DNA from: Trematomus loennbergii
Taxonomy: Eukaryota > Chordata > Actinopteri > Perciformes > Nototheniidae
Length of the DNA: 64,000 nucleotides
Direction of reading: 5' to 3'
Assembly (NCBI GenBank): GCA_012861695.1
Contig: JAAOOA010000002.1
Span: 18,142,303-18,206,302 of the forward strand
In this document: positions 40,801-51,524 of the stretch, piece by piece
Position numbering within the stretch: the stretch's first letter is position 1
Layout of the letters: the number at the start of each line of letters is the position of its first letter
The notes under the pieces: generated by a model
Told to the model about the DNA's origin: nothing
Databases searched by the model: none
What the model saw: only the letters and a program-made list of their open reading frames with translations
Position numbers and translations under genes: made by a program

Positions 40801-43800
40801 CAATGTGACAACATTTGGTCCGACCAAACCTCAATACCATCATACCCATGGGCGCTACTTACACAACATGGGTACAGGGCGTGAAAATACCAACTGTGTC
40901 GGTCTTAAACCTGCAAAGTGCACTGTGGGGTGTTGGTTAGGGCCCCATATAAGAGACTTCCTGTCACCAATAAACTGTAGAATTGTCCCTATCAATGGAG
41001 TTCAAGTCAGGTCCAGAGAAATCAGTCCCTGTGTCCAGCATAGGTCTACCCCCCCGTCCCAGCAGCCCAGACTGAACTGACTGGGTGTGGGTGAGGGTCA
41101 CATAACCTGTGATCAGTGGGGACAGCTAGAGCACATTTCCACTGGACCCCTTAATGAAGTCATGCAAATGTAGCCATTATCAGTGCAGCGAATATGAGGA
41201 CTGCTCATTAGGAGAACAAATGTCCCATCTGCCTGAGCAAACAGATTATAGGAGTTACAGCTCACACAGTGGAAAGATCATGCTATCAGCTTAATATGAT
41301 ATATAGTGGTGATTTGTGTGTTGAATCTTTAATTGTGAGCACAAGATTGTGTTAAAAGGGGTCTGATTGTATTATCACTTCAGAAGTGCCCTCTAGCTCT
41401 AATTTATACTTAAATCATTTGACTGGATTTTAATTTAGTCAATCAAGCGAGATGTAATGTTGATAGTTGCTTAATCATACATACAGTACAGGAAATCAAA
41501 GTACACAACAAATCTGAATCGAAGCTTTTTTTCTGGTGGTTTAAAAAAAACTCAGCCAAAAAGGTTTTTTAAATGATCCTGAAATGGATTATTTATTGTT
41601 GGTACAGTGTCAGTTTGTATCTTATATTAAAGTTCCTGTTGGTTTTTTATCTTGTTTGCACAATACGAAACGTTAAACATTTATTTGTATTGTTGTGTCT
41701 ACAAAGGGCGCTCATGCATAAAGGAGTTAGCAATTCTCTACCCTGAATACATATTTAAGGTTATATGATTGAGGGTAAAGGGTTCATGGAAAGGTGTGAA
41801 CACTTCAGTGCATTAGGAGTGTTAACAGAAAGCTGAAGCTCTCCCCCTCTGACATTAACAGCCTATCAGATCTCCGTTCTTGTGAATCAAACAGACATTA
41901 GACTGAACACAGTGCAGCAGTGTTAGGTTTATGGATGGGCTTTGTCCTTAGCAGATCTGTGACACTGAACCTTGGCAGGGTGACTGTGCATGGCTGTGGT
42001 TGCAGCTTAATCTCCTTTACAAACTGAGCGCTGCCCCTGAGATGGCTCCCAGGTACATACTGTATTTCAGCCTAGCTTATCTTTCCGTCATCCACTGGTG
42101 TCCTATGGCCTCAATGGCTATGATAATGTACATGGTTTCAAGTGTGTGCTTGACAGACAGACAGTGATTGTTTGTGATATACATGTATGTGACTTACAAT
42201 ATATCAAGGCCTTGTTTGTATGTTTCAAAAACATGATTATGACATTTTTAATTTGTGATAAAGCCTTAGATTCTCTTTCTGGAGCTAACAACAGGATTGA
42301 ATTGTGTCTGAGCAGGATGTGCTTGAGTTGCAGTTTCTCTGTACTCTGTCTTAACCTTTGTGAACTGTTTGTCTCTGTAGACAAGCATGCAGGCATTTTA
42401 TAGTGTCTAGTACAAAAGCACAGTCCCACACCCTGTCCTGTTAACTGCTGTTAGCACATTCGTTTTGTCTGTGTGGGAAGGAAGTGAAGTTATCTCATTT
42501 CTCTCTTCTCCGCTGAGGGTGTGGGCTGTGAGCTTAGAAGCTTGTCAACTCGACAGCTACAGCATTTTTGACTGTGTCATTGAGGTCGGTTTACCTCAGT
42601 CTGCTCCACCACAGAAAGCCTTTACTCTAATCCAGTGAATCCTACTACAGTATGTGCAGAATTTAGCCTTTGAACTGAAGCTGGATCTGCAGGGGCCCTC
42701 TTTTGTGTCTGGGTCCCCCCTGGATCATCAGAGGAACTGAAATCATGAGAATTGTGACCTATAAGGTTTAGTTTGTTCTGTGGCAAACAGATCGTTGTTG
42801 GGAAGAGAGTTTGGCTTGTTCCCACGGTAAAAAACGTTTGGCTTAGAGCAACAGAGACAATATGTACATTATCATTCATCCTAGTGTAGTGTATGGACCA
42901 ATCGGCTACCTGCGGTCATGGCACTTTCAGCCAATGTGAAAGTGCCTAAAAACCTGCATTCTCTCTTATAGCCAGCAGGGGGGGGGGGGACTCAATGGTT
43001 AAAAAAGAAATCTGGTATCTGATTATATAGAAGTCTATGAAACAATGACCCTACTTCTAACTAAATGTAATTTCATTGTTGAAAAATGCATGGTCTCAAT
43101 CTTTAGTTTCCAGTTTTCTTCAATACAGAATGATGTTCATTTTGTAATAATCCGTCCTAGTTAGATTCAATTAAACGATAAAGCAAGTTGTGCTTTGAGC
43201 GTTGCTACTCGTCATTGTCAAGTTACTCATGCATTGTCAAGTTAATGTTCTCCACATCTCAGTCAGCAGGGTTTTGTCAGGATATGCAGGGTATAATAAG
43301 AAAATACATGTTGCATAAGGTTTTATTTTCACACTGGATTTCCCTCCTTTTTAACAGATAACACATGAAAGCTGTGTTTTGTTGTTAGGAGCTCTTTCCC
43401 GGCTTGCATGCTCCCACCTTATCCATTCTTGTCCCGAGAGGTGGGTGGGTTCCTCTTTTTAAAACATTTTGCAGTGCTTTGTGATTGCAGCGATTCAAAT
43501 ATTCATAATGAATACACTTAAAAAAATGGTATCGATCTCTTTTTCAAGGGAGACCTGTCCATCATGGCAGCAAGTAGGTTACAACGTGAACATAAAACAA
43601 CAGATAACACAAAAGGACATCGTATTTACAGGGCTACATTTACATACCTAGAGACATTGACAAGTACCAACAGTATCAATTATCATTGCACCTGAATATG
43701 AACAAATAAGAAGTTCTCTCTACTATAAACATGTAGGCTGGATTACATCAGTTGTGTCTTTAAGGGCAGCATTAACCACAATTCCATCAACCGCAAATTA

Positions 43801-45226
43801 AATTACAGTCCAAGCTATGCATTCATCCCATTCCCATAGATCAAAATGGGCAGCTCTTTGGAGAATGTAAACACAATCACTTGTGGAAATGTTTTTCCTC
43901 AGCCAGCACTCTGGTGTTGGCTTGATGGAACACTACTTTAACTTTTTTCTATTTGTGTCTCTCTTCCTAAAAGATGTTTTACTTAGATTTAAGCAAAAAC
44001 ATGGCACAAACATTTTAAGACACTTGGTTTGTCGCTACCATGGTCATAATCCAATTGCTTGCATGGATAAATAGCCAATCGAGTTGCCATTTGTCATCGC
44101 CTACTTACTGATGTCCAGTGGTCTTCAGTCAATGCAATATCTATGTAGCTTGTGCCAAGTCTGCTCATTGTAAACATCCACGATTGGAAGTTGGGGTCAA
44201 GGTGTTAGCGTGTTAATGTTTCTGGATTAATAGAAAGCATTAACACGTTAAAGCTGACAGTGCTAATAATTGGCCATTTGATTTGTTACTAGCATTTCAT
44301 TACTGAGTCATGGTTGATCAAGGCTGCTTCCATTTTCATTTAAACAAGCTACAACACATTTCAAGCCAAGGGGATTTCATTCTCAACACAAAGGTTTTCA
44401 GTTGAGTAAACCTGCGTCACTTAACTTGCGTTTTGTCTACAGATAAGAGATCCTTTTAAGTCGCCATGATCACACGTTACCTCGAGATACATCTGAGTAC
44501 AACAAAGCTAAAATAAGAGCAGAAGAGACTTGTTCTCAGCTTGAATGAAAGATGTCAAGATGTTGTAGATTTAGCTGTGCGTTTGGATCAGATAGACGCA
44601 AGATCAGAACACAGATTGCGTACAGATTTGAGATGGATGTGTCAGTAGCTGCACAAAGAGGTTAAAGAGCTTGATGAGACTCCAGTGGGTGCCCGAGCCT
44701 GGCCTACCATCCCTCACCACCCCGGGGTGACAGTTTCCCCTGCCTGCAGGCTCCTCTAAAGCCTGCTGTGCGTTATAAGTCAATGAGATATTAATAATTA
44801 ACCAGAGCTTTTTTTCACAGTGAGACTAGACTCCCACGGCGAGACAAAGGAGCCTGCCGGGCCTTGGCCACTGAGCCCTCGATGGTACTTTTCCACCCGT
44901 GAGAGAGAGAGAGAGAAAAGGAGTGAGAGTGGGAGAGAATCGGAGAGCTAAAGCCCACAGATGGCAGGCTGAAACATAGCACTGCCTCTTAAATACATGA
45001 ACACAGGCCCTTAGTCGTTTCAATGGGGATCCAATCCCTCCTGCAATTACCAAAAGACAGGCTGCTTGGCTGGGGGGACTTGGGCTCCTGCCTGGTTTCT
45101 GCTGCAACCATTTTTTTCTCCTAATAGTTTGTGTGTGTGTATGTGTGTGCGTTGTTTTATTTTCTGTATGAGAAGCAGGTGACTCAGCAGCCTCTTGCTG
45201 ATAGCAAAACACTCATACACAGGGAG

Positions 45227-45290
<64 letters not shown>

Positions 45291-48200
45291 CCAAATGAAG
45301 GCTCAGCAAATCAACAAGACTGCTAATAATAACATGCTGATGAAAAAACTGTGGTTAGATCTGGGTCACATGAAGCTCTGCATATTGAGCACAATGCCGA
45401 CCGAACAGCTGTGAAACGATGAAGGGTGTTACCTTTGTAAGAATTTGGTGAAACAAGTAACATTTCTTTAAAATCAGTCATTACTTTTTAATAGTGAAAT
45501 AGTAACCTTTCATTTGTTTAGCATTGATGTACTCAACTTTTAGAGGATGTTAGAAACATTACCCCATAACGAAGAGTCCATAGATTTAGCATTGCACACA
45601 TATAACATTGTGTGTCTCAGAGATTGTCTTCTTTGTTCCACGTATTCTTCCTCATTACCCACGATGCAACTTGACCAGAGACAATCTGTCAGAGATTTGG
45701 GTGTGTTATGTTAGAAGCAGCTAATCTACCCTTGAGCAGCTATCCTTAAGAAGAGATAAAGAGCAGGCTATAGAGCTGTTGGGCTCAGATACGTTTTCAT
45801 TATCAAACAATTTGAAAACCATCGTATTTTTCCTTTTCAGGCAATGCCCTCAATTCATTTCCCTTTGAAAATTAAACAGCTCTACATCGTCTGATCACTG
45901 TTGGGTGTAGTCACAAGAAAAATCCCCCTTAACCACACCTAGATGCTCTGCTGAATGGCATCAAAGGTTCAACTGACTTATATTCAACCTAGAGAGATCA
46001 TTACACCCTCTGTCAAATATAATATGTAGTTTTTATTTTTTTTTATTTACTCTATAAAAGATTGCACAAGTGATTTAGCATGTTTACCACAATCAGCTCT
46101 TTTTTTAAGACTAACTTATTTTTGTGTTTCAGGTTATTGATTGTTTTTATTGTCTTTCCGCTGCTTTCTAACAATGTTCTTGTTTAACATATCAAAATCT
46201 ATCAGCTTGAAATTAGCTTGAGGTGTGAAAGCCATCCAAGTCAATGATGTCATCTGCATTTATTCATCAAGTACAATACACCAAAGCAAACAAGGCATTG
46301 ACATAACATCCCTTTTATGATCCATATTTAAAACAGGGCAGGTATTGATGAAGGTTACTTCTACTTAGTTCATTTAATATTGCTGTAGGTGTCAGTCTGA
46401 CAAAGTCGTTTTGGGATCCACTGGCCGACAGGATGAGTCTGGTGCTTGATTTTCATATATGGAAATAAATGGAAATCAATGGCTGCTCTAAAGGTAAAAC
46501 AAACACACACACAGTGCTTTTACTATCTCTCAGAGACAGAAAATGAATGCAATACGTCCAGTTCGTTTAACCACTCACGTATTTGTGGTTTGGATTGACA
46601 GAAACTTTCCAGTGGGTAGTTTTGACGGTTCAGGATATTCTCTTTCTCACACACACACACACACACACCACACACACTCGCGCACATCACAGCACTCAAT
46701 GGTTTACAGAGAGCGACAGGATGGAAAGAAGCCAAGCGGCTCATCGTGGTGCAAACAGGGAATCCCCTTTGTGTCCTGCTCGATTGGAAATAACCGTTTA
46801 TCTGTGTGAAGTGTGAAAATTGTACCGCAGCTGTTTGCTGATCATGACTCAACATTATACAGCTTTTGGTAGCGATAACCGCTGCTGCATGGCCACGACT
46901 TCAGCAGAAGATGTGAACGCTCCAGTTTAGCATCTGTCTCTTGTGTTGCCATAACATGCATGTAGCATGGTGGTTCCCCCCGGTTCAGTTGGGCTGTATT
47001 TGCAAAAGGTTGCAGCTGTATACCTTTTTTTTAAAGGAAGTTATCTTGATCAGCTAAAAGAGAAAAGCTGTAGGAGATGGGGAGGGTGGTAAAACCAGAA
47101 CATCTCAACTTGTCTTCTTTTCCTCCTTCTGATATGGCATCAATATATCCCATGACATTTTGTTTATAACCGAGACAGTGAAGCTGTGATCACATTCTCA
47201 CCCTCAAGGCCAAGAATTGCAACTTCAGCAAGCAGCATCAGAAACTCATGCAGTTACACACGTCCTCTCCCCTCAGGGTGATGGGAAAATCTTTGTCTTG
47301 CGTCTAGATCTTATGTCACCCACAAAGCTTGGCTGAACATTAAGGCTATACTTATCACCAGGTAGTGTTCTCCTTCAGGTTATGGTTATATAGTCTGCTT
47401 TACTGTGAGAAAACACAGTGTTTTGGCTATCGTTTGTGTGCTATGAAAAAACGCATTTCTACACAATGATCTGGCTTGAGTGTTTTTCCGTCTCTTGCTG
47501 GCCAGCTGAATGTTTTCCTCTCAGCGTTGTCGTAGCTCTCATAAATGTGATTCCTCACTGCAAAGCCAGGTGACGGCACACATTACAAAATACTTGGGGC
47601 GTTACAGTTTATGTTTATTTGGGGTAGGGGATTCAACATAGACGAAATAGCAATTAAAACTTAAGTCATATTAAGCTGCATGCGCATTAGAATTTATCAG
47701 TCACATCCCTGTTGGTTATTCTTTACACTTGTTCACCCTGTTCCTCTTTCTGAAGCCGTTTTTCAATTATTGAATTTTGTGTAACTTCCAACAGACTTTG
47801 AATACTCCTTTTTACATATTATTTTACATAATATTACGTACTTTTGCTTTCATTTTAGCCAATTCACATGCAATTAGGGGAGATGTTACCCTTGTAGAGC
47901 TGTGCTACTTGTCTCTTGTTGGTCTAAAATGTAGAAGCACTAATTGTATAGTAAACTATTTAATTGCTAACAATAGCTAACATCAGTCTTACCATCTTCG
48001 CAGCAGTGTTTGTACTTTCATAATCTTGAGAGTTGAATTAATTTCCCACGAGGAGTTTTCAGTGTTATCTACAGCCAGTAATCTACCATGTCAACAACAG
48101 GCATTCAAAAATATTTTCATAAAAGTTTCTTAAGAACATGATAGGCTGTGTTCTGAAATCCAGCTGTGTACACTGTCTAGCTTGGTTTCCCAACAATTGC

Positions 48201-50978
48201 TTTATTTGTCACTGTTGTCAAACCCATAACATCGCTCTGAGTGTCATGTTGGTTCTGGTTGACCTTTTAAACTCCACGCTCATGTTTGCGTTATCTGCTT
48301 GATCTACACTGTGTCAAGCGAAAGGCACACTCAGCAAAGGTGAGGCGGTTAAGAGAAAAGTGTAAATCGAAAACTGATGTATGTGACAGTTTTGCTTCCT
48401 GCTGCGTGCTCTTGTGTGTGTGTTGGTGTTAAGCATTAACCGATGGGAAGGTTGTCGTGCCTTTCACCCCACGGTCAGCTACCTCAATGAAATAAAAAAA
48501 GTAGCTGCCCTTATTTTAAGCAAGCTCCCCTTGCCTTTATTTCTGTATCATAGCTCATCTCTCTCTGTCTTTGATGCACAGCTGACTTCTCACACACAAG
48601 TGCATATTTACTGCCTGAGTCATTCGTATCCACTTTCATTTCATATCCCTTTCAAATGTATGTTATGTTTTATAGAGCCTAGTATCGTGTTCTATTTCTA
48701 CACATGACATTCGAAGCCAATATATCTTTTATAACCTGGAAGTGTATACCCATTTCTCAAACTGTTGTACAGTATGTACGTGTATATGAAGCATATGGAA
48801 TCAACTTTTTTGAATTAAATATGAAGAAATCGTAAGATAAAGGTCCAATTTTCCCACATCCAAGTGACATCTTCAAATCTAATTTTGTCTGACCTCCAGT
48901 CTAAACCCCAAACACTTTGATATTTTTACTCACTTTTTGGTGAAGTGTTTCAGTCTTTCGCCTCATTGGCAGCTGTGTTTAACTAAATGTTGTGTTTACT
49001 TCCCCCTTCTACCTCGTATGTGACCTCTCGGGGCTCAGGGAGCAAAGCTATCTCTTGACGTGTATTGATATTGCATTGACCTGAAGGACACGCAGCCAGC
49101 CGCACATTACCTCATCTGTAACACTAGCTGCATTGTGCTGAATTTTGCATGGTCACATTGACCTGGTTACTCCTTCATTATTCATGGAAATGCGAGGAAA
49201 GCAACAAAATGAATACACACAGACACTTGCATGCATTTCTAAAAGGCAGGCAGGTTATAAGAGATTTTAAGGGAGAAGAGACGGTGAGGTCGATGCTGTT
49301 TGCAATGAAACACAAGAGCCATGTGACTAACTTGCTTGTGTGTTCGTGCCTTATACTTGCGTGTGTGAACTCAATCAGTCCTTGGGGCAAAGAAGGGTGT
49401 GGGAGTAATCCAGCACAGGAGACATAACACCGGGACCATTAGCAGACCAGCTCACATAACCCAAGCGCTGGTGGCTGACAGACGTGCGTAAACACATGGC
49501 ACCGCTTCACCGTATTCACCACGGCTTTCAGTATTCATCACCTCTCCTCACCCCCCACCACAGGCCTCTTCTTTCTGATGCTACACTTGGGCGGCTCACA
49601 AATATTTGCCATGGTCCTCTGCGAGAGGCCAGGATTAATGGTGGTGTGTGTCGCACACAGGGAGGGACAAAGCTTCCCCATCTGGAGCTCCAACCCGTGA
49701 CTGGGGAACAGAGGCAGCACACAGACCCGAGCCACGGGGACCCGGGGAGGGGAGGGCGGGGGGGGGTCTATAGGCACCACTTCATAAATGAGCAGGAGTC
49801 CTGGGCAGTGCTGCAGTTGAATGGATGGGGCGTCTCTGTCTTTTGATGTGATGGGGAGGAAAAGAGTACTGAATGCTTGGGCCTGGTGCCAGGCCAAATG
49901 GATCACATTTCCCCTACCAGCTGATTAAACAGCCATATCTGCATCAATCACTGGGCCCGGGACCAAACAATGGCCGTGGCCAGGGGGGACTAGGCAAGGC
50001 CGCCTGATGCCTCCTACAGATTTTTAACCATTTAGGAGAAATTACGATGATTGGTCGGTTGTTTCTGGCTTATGACCTCTATGCTAATGTGTGTTTAATG
50101 GCATGGCATGGCATTGCAATCCATCAAATAGTTGTGGAAGTATTTTAGTCTGGACCAAAGTGGTGGACAAACAGAAAACCAACATTGCCATACCTAGAGC
50201 CTAGCCATTACTTGACAAATTAAAACAAACTTAATTTGTGTAGCAAAACAATGTTTCTCTCTCTCTCTTACAAAAGTTTAGATTAACTCTATCCTGCAAC
50301 TGCATGCTTTCTGATTCCCACCGCAAGGTTGGAAACCATTGGCCTGAGTCTTCAATTATTTTTATGGTTTTATTTTAAGCAATTGGGTACTTTTGTAATT
50401 AGCAGTTCCCATGAAAGTCCCCAGTTGGCCTGTTTAAGTTGCCTGCAGATATATTAGAAAGGTCTGGAACACTGTGGTGATCGAGGCGAAAAGCATGCAC
50501 TACCCTGCAGGGACTTTTGGCAAGCAGCTGCACAGACACCTCCTAAAGATATCCACAAAGCAAGAACAATCCTGAACTTTTCATTTAGTATGTTGGCGAT
50601 CATAAGGGAGCTCTCGTGATCTTATTATAGACCCAATCTCTTACTAAAACCTTCCCCTGAAGCTTAAACAGCCTTTGGGTGTGAGTCTGCTTGGTTTATG
50701 TTTAAGTGTTTCCTGAATCTTCTTAGACCACCGTGTCCTGCTCTTTTTCAGTTGGAACATTCAGTATTGTAAATGAGGCTGATACCATCAAACTGTTGCT
50801 TCTTGCTGACCGAGCCTTGTGTTGTTCCTGTTATTTCCCGTGCAGCATGTCCTTAAGTGTGTGCTTTTGCTTGTCCTCCCTTAGGCCCAGTGATGAGAGG
50901 CACTCAACGGTGACGGCTGATGGCACTGTGGACGACCTGGCTCAGGCTGTGGACATGATCCTCAAACAGAGACACTGA
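25675..50978 (+). CDS. lhpp: LHPP: phospholysine phosphohistidine inorganic pyrophosphate phosphatase (7 coding exons, 271 aa)
   Basis: HAD-superfamily phosphatase that acts on phosphohistidine, phospholysine and inorganic pyrophosphate; in mammals it is reported as a protein-histidine phosphatase and tumour suppressor. Joined exons: 25675-25805, 31431-31618, 32161-32314, 32407-32470, 32565-32657, 33494-33585, 50885-50978. All junctions are GT-AG and in phase, total 816 bp (human 270 aa). HAD motifs: nucleophile Asp19 in [11 protein letters not shown], motif II Thr56 in FCTNET, motif III Lys191 in VVGKPSP, motif IV Asp216/Asp217/Asp221 in [12 protein letters not shown]. The cap region includes [20 protein letters not shown]. 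The position two after the nucleophile is Cys21, where I recall Ser in human. Intron 1 (5.6 kb) is packed with transposons and intron 6 is 17.3 kb. Confidence 0.97.
26088..26437 (+). repeat. 46-bp perfect direct repeats, 304 bp apart
   Basis: The same 46 bp, starting GGTTGCGGTCGAATAGTCC and ending AAGTTCTAACCCT, occurs at 26088-26133 and 26392-26437 with no difference. It lies just inside the left inverted repeat of the intron 1 element. It may mark a duplicated subterminal block or an inserted smaller element. Confidence 0.9.
28617..28901 (-). mobile_element. LINE fragment, 3' part (C-terminus of ORF2 plus 3' UTR)
   Basis: On the minus strand, codons from about 28901 down to 28764 encode [18 protein letters not shown] followed by an FKARL-type ending. 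This is the recognisable C-terminal tail of L2/Rex-like LINE reverse transcriptases (AAP..WN.L). Below it is a 3' UTR containing ATCTCTTTTTCAAGGGAGAC on the plus strand. The upstream codons continue at 30294-30345 across a later insertion. Confidence 0.8.
29375..30006. mobile_element. Remnant of a further hAT MITE inside the 28902-30293 element
   Basis: The right end, TTAGTTACTTTACACCACTG at 29987-30006, matches the widespread fish hAT terminus CAGTGGTGTAAAGTAACTAA. It is followed inward by AAACTCAAGTACTATACTTG-type sequence. The left end is not recognisable, so the start is approximate. This would be the innermost layer of the nest, or the internal sequence of its host. Confidence 0.6.
29378..29513 (+). 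repeat. 33-bp minisatellite, about 4 units
   Basis: Four units of roughly CTTGTACTTGAGTAAAAGTAG plus AAGTACTCAGAT, period 33 bp. It yields an 11-residue periodic peptide ([11 protein letters not shown]) on the minus strand. The unit resembles the internal sequence of fish hAT MITEs such as the one at 15661-16191. Confidence 0.85.
30294..30345 (-). mobile_element. LINE fragment, upstream part displaced by insertion
   Basis: The minus strand encodes [11 protein letters not shown], which runs straight into the [11 protein letters not shown] codons at 28901 once the 1392-bp insertion is removed. The combined motif is the usual C-terminal block of L2/Rex-like reverse transcriptases. The extent above 30345 is uncertain. 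Confidence 0.7.
31431..31618 (+). CDS. lhpp: lhpp coding exon 2
   Basis: Acceptor TTCTTTAAG, donor GTAATG, 188 bp. It encodes LRFCTNET (HAD motif II, Thr56) and then [20 protein letters not shown]. The exon begins only 47 bp after the right terminus of the transposon nest. Confidence 0.95.
32161..32314 (+). CDS. lhpp: lhpp coding exon 3
   Basis: Acceptor CTCTTCAG, donor GTAAGA, 154 bp. It encodes [20 protein letters not shown] through [18 protein letters not shown], part of the cap domain. Confidence 0.95.
32407..32470 (+). CDS. lhpp: lhpp coding exon 4
   Basis: 64 bp, acceptor TTCCTAG, donor GTACAG. It encodes [20 protein letters not shown] plus E. Confidence 0.94.
32565..32657 (+). CDS. 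lhpp: lhpp coding exon 5
   Basis: 93 bp, acceptor CTTTTAG, donor GTACGT. It encodes [20 protein letters not shown] and on to QPHE. Lys191 in VVGKPSP is HAD motif III. Confidence 0.95.
33494..33585 (+). CDS. lhpp: lhpp coding exon 6
   Basis: 92 bp, acceptor CTTGCAG, donor GTGGGT. It encodes [20 protein letters not shown], with the acidic HAD motif IV that binds magnesium, then LQVRTGKYR. Confidence 0.95.
36912..37342. mobile_element. MITE with TTAA target sites (piggyBac-like), about 423 bp
   Basis: The left end reads TTAA-AAGGGCCATATCATGCT and the right end AGCATTATAGGGCCCGTT-TTAA, imperfect inverted repeats flanked by TTAA at 36912-36915 and 37339-37342. The interior (CTCATACTGCCTG, CAGTCTGCTCTGATTGGTTAGC) is a repeat pattern I associate with many spiny-rayed fish genomes. 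No ORF. Confidence 0.75.
39378..39686. mobile_element. hAT-type MITE, 289 bp
   Basis: The element runs 39388-39676, starting AGGGCTGCTCGATTATGGCA and ending TTAATTGAGCAGCCCT. ACTATTTGAT flanks both sides exactly (39378-39387 and 39677-39686), covering the usual 8-bp hAT duplication. The interior is rich in repeated CGATTAT words and can fold into a long hairpin. Confidence 0.9.
39690..40330. mobile_element. Decayed interspersed repeat, host of the 40335-40716 MITE
   Basis: Sequence with the feel of a common fish interspersed repeat (CTCTCTTTTCCTCCTTACCC, AGAAAATACGGGTGTACAAC, TGCTGCTGTCATGATGTAAT). Its right end near 40330 reads TAGCATAATAGGTGAGCTTTAA, resembling the terminus of the TTAA MITE at 36912. 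The left boundary is undetermined. Confidence 0.4.
40331..40720. mobile_element. MITE with TTAA target duplication, 382 bp
   Basis: The element runs 40335-40716. The left end is AGGTGGGGTAGGTAATTTTG and the right end CTTACCTACCCCACCT, inverted over about 16 bp and extending through GAGAAACC. TTAA lies at 40331-40334 and 40717-40720. The interior contains a near-perfect 21-bp palindrome (TTTTAGCC...GGCTAAAA, 40526-40546). TTAA duplication points to a piggyBac-type family. Confidence 0.85.
42978..42989 (+). repeat. Poly-G tract (12 G)
   Basis: Run of 12 guanines after GCCAGCA in lhpp intron 6. Confidence 0.9.
43531..43690 (-). mobile_element. LINE 3'-UTR fragment
   Basis: Shares ATCTCTTTTTCAAGGGAGAC, GAACATAAAACAA, AAAGGACATC, TTTACAGG.(A)TACATTTACATA and ACAAGTACC.A(C)AGTATCAA in the same order with 28665-28795. 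It is therefore a second, independently 5'-truncated copy of that LINE's 3' end, in the same orientation. Confidence 0.75.
45229..45289. repeat. (AC)n microsatellite
   Basis: 61 bp of uninterrupted AC dinucleotide in lhpp intron 6. Confidence 0.97.
50885..50978 (+). CDS. lhpp: lhpp coding exon 7 (terminal)
   Basis: 94 bp, acceptor CTCCCTTAG. It encodes [20 protein letters not shown] and ends ILKQRH, with TGA at 50976-50978. It is homologous to the C-terminus of human LHPP (…DGYVDNLAEAVDLLLQ…) and in phase with exon 6. Confidence 0.95.
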
Positions 50979-51518
50979 GTACAAGGCAGGACTCTGGAAT
51001 CCCTCCACTTACTGTGACTGGGTCATACGCTAATATAACTCTTAACTGTTTCCATTAGGAAAGGTTTATGCGTTGAGGTATTTCAAATAACAAGTCAAAG
51101 CACTACAAGACTATAATACCTTCCATATACTGGCTGTAAACTATGGGAAACACCCACCTATCTGACATAGTGTGAAACAAACTAGAATTACACGTGCAGA
51201 ACTTTTGAGTTCTAGTCGACAAGAGATAAGCTTTTCTCGAAAACGTTTATGCATTTATGAGTAAATGGGCATAGATAAGATACCTCACATGTGCCTGTAA
51301 CCAGCTGCTGAATGACAGTTAGTGTGTTAAGACTCATTGATAATGTTACACACTCATATTGTTTGAGCAGATTTAACAGTATTTTAACATACAACAATCA
51401 ACAATCAATGTAAATAGCAAAAAATATGAAGGCATTGTAGTAAGAACCCACTCCCTTCACCCAAAACATGCACCACCTCATAAAACAGCAGGGGCTATTC
51501 AGTAATGTAAGTATTATA

Positions 51519-51524
51519 AATAAA
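51519..51524 (+). terminator. lhpp: Candidate lhpp polyadenylation signal (AATAAA)
   Basis: First clear AATAAA after the stop, giving a 3' UTR of about 560 bases. No transcript evidence. Confidence 0.45.

Larger units (their letters stand above)
33586..50884 (+). other. lhpp: lhpp intron 6 (17.3 kb)
   Basis: The last intron separates the 94-bp terminal exon from the rest of the gene. It contains several MITEs, a LINE 3' fragment and two microsatellites (listed separately). Outside these (33.6-36.9, 37.4-39.3, 40.8-43.5, 43.7-45.2 and 45.3-50.9 kb) I see no coding sequence or clear repeat. GC-richer, repeat-free blocks at about 44.64-44.83 and 49.48-49.99 kb are candidates for conserved non-coding elements. 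Confidence 0.85.
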
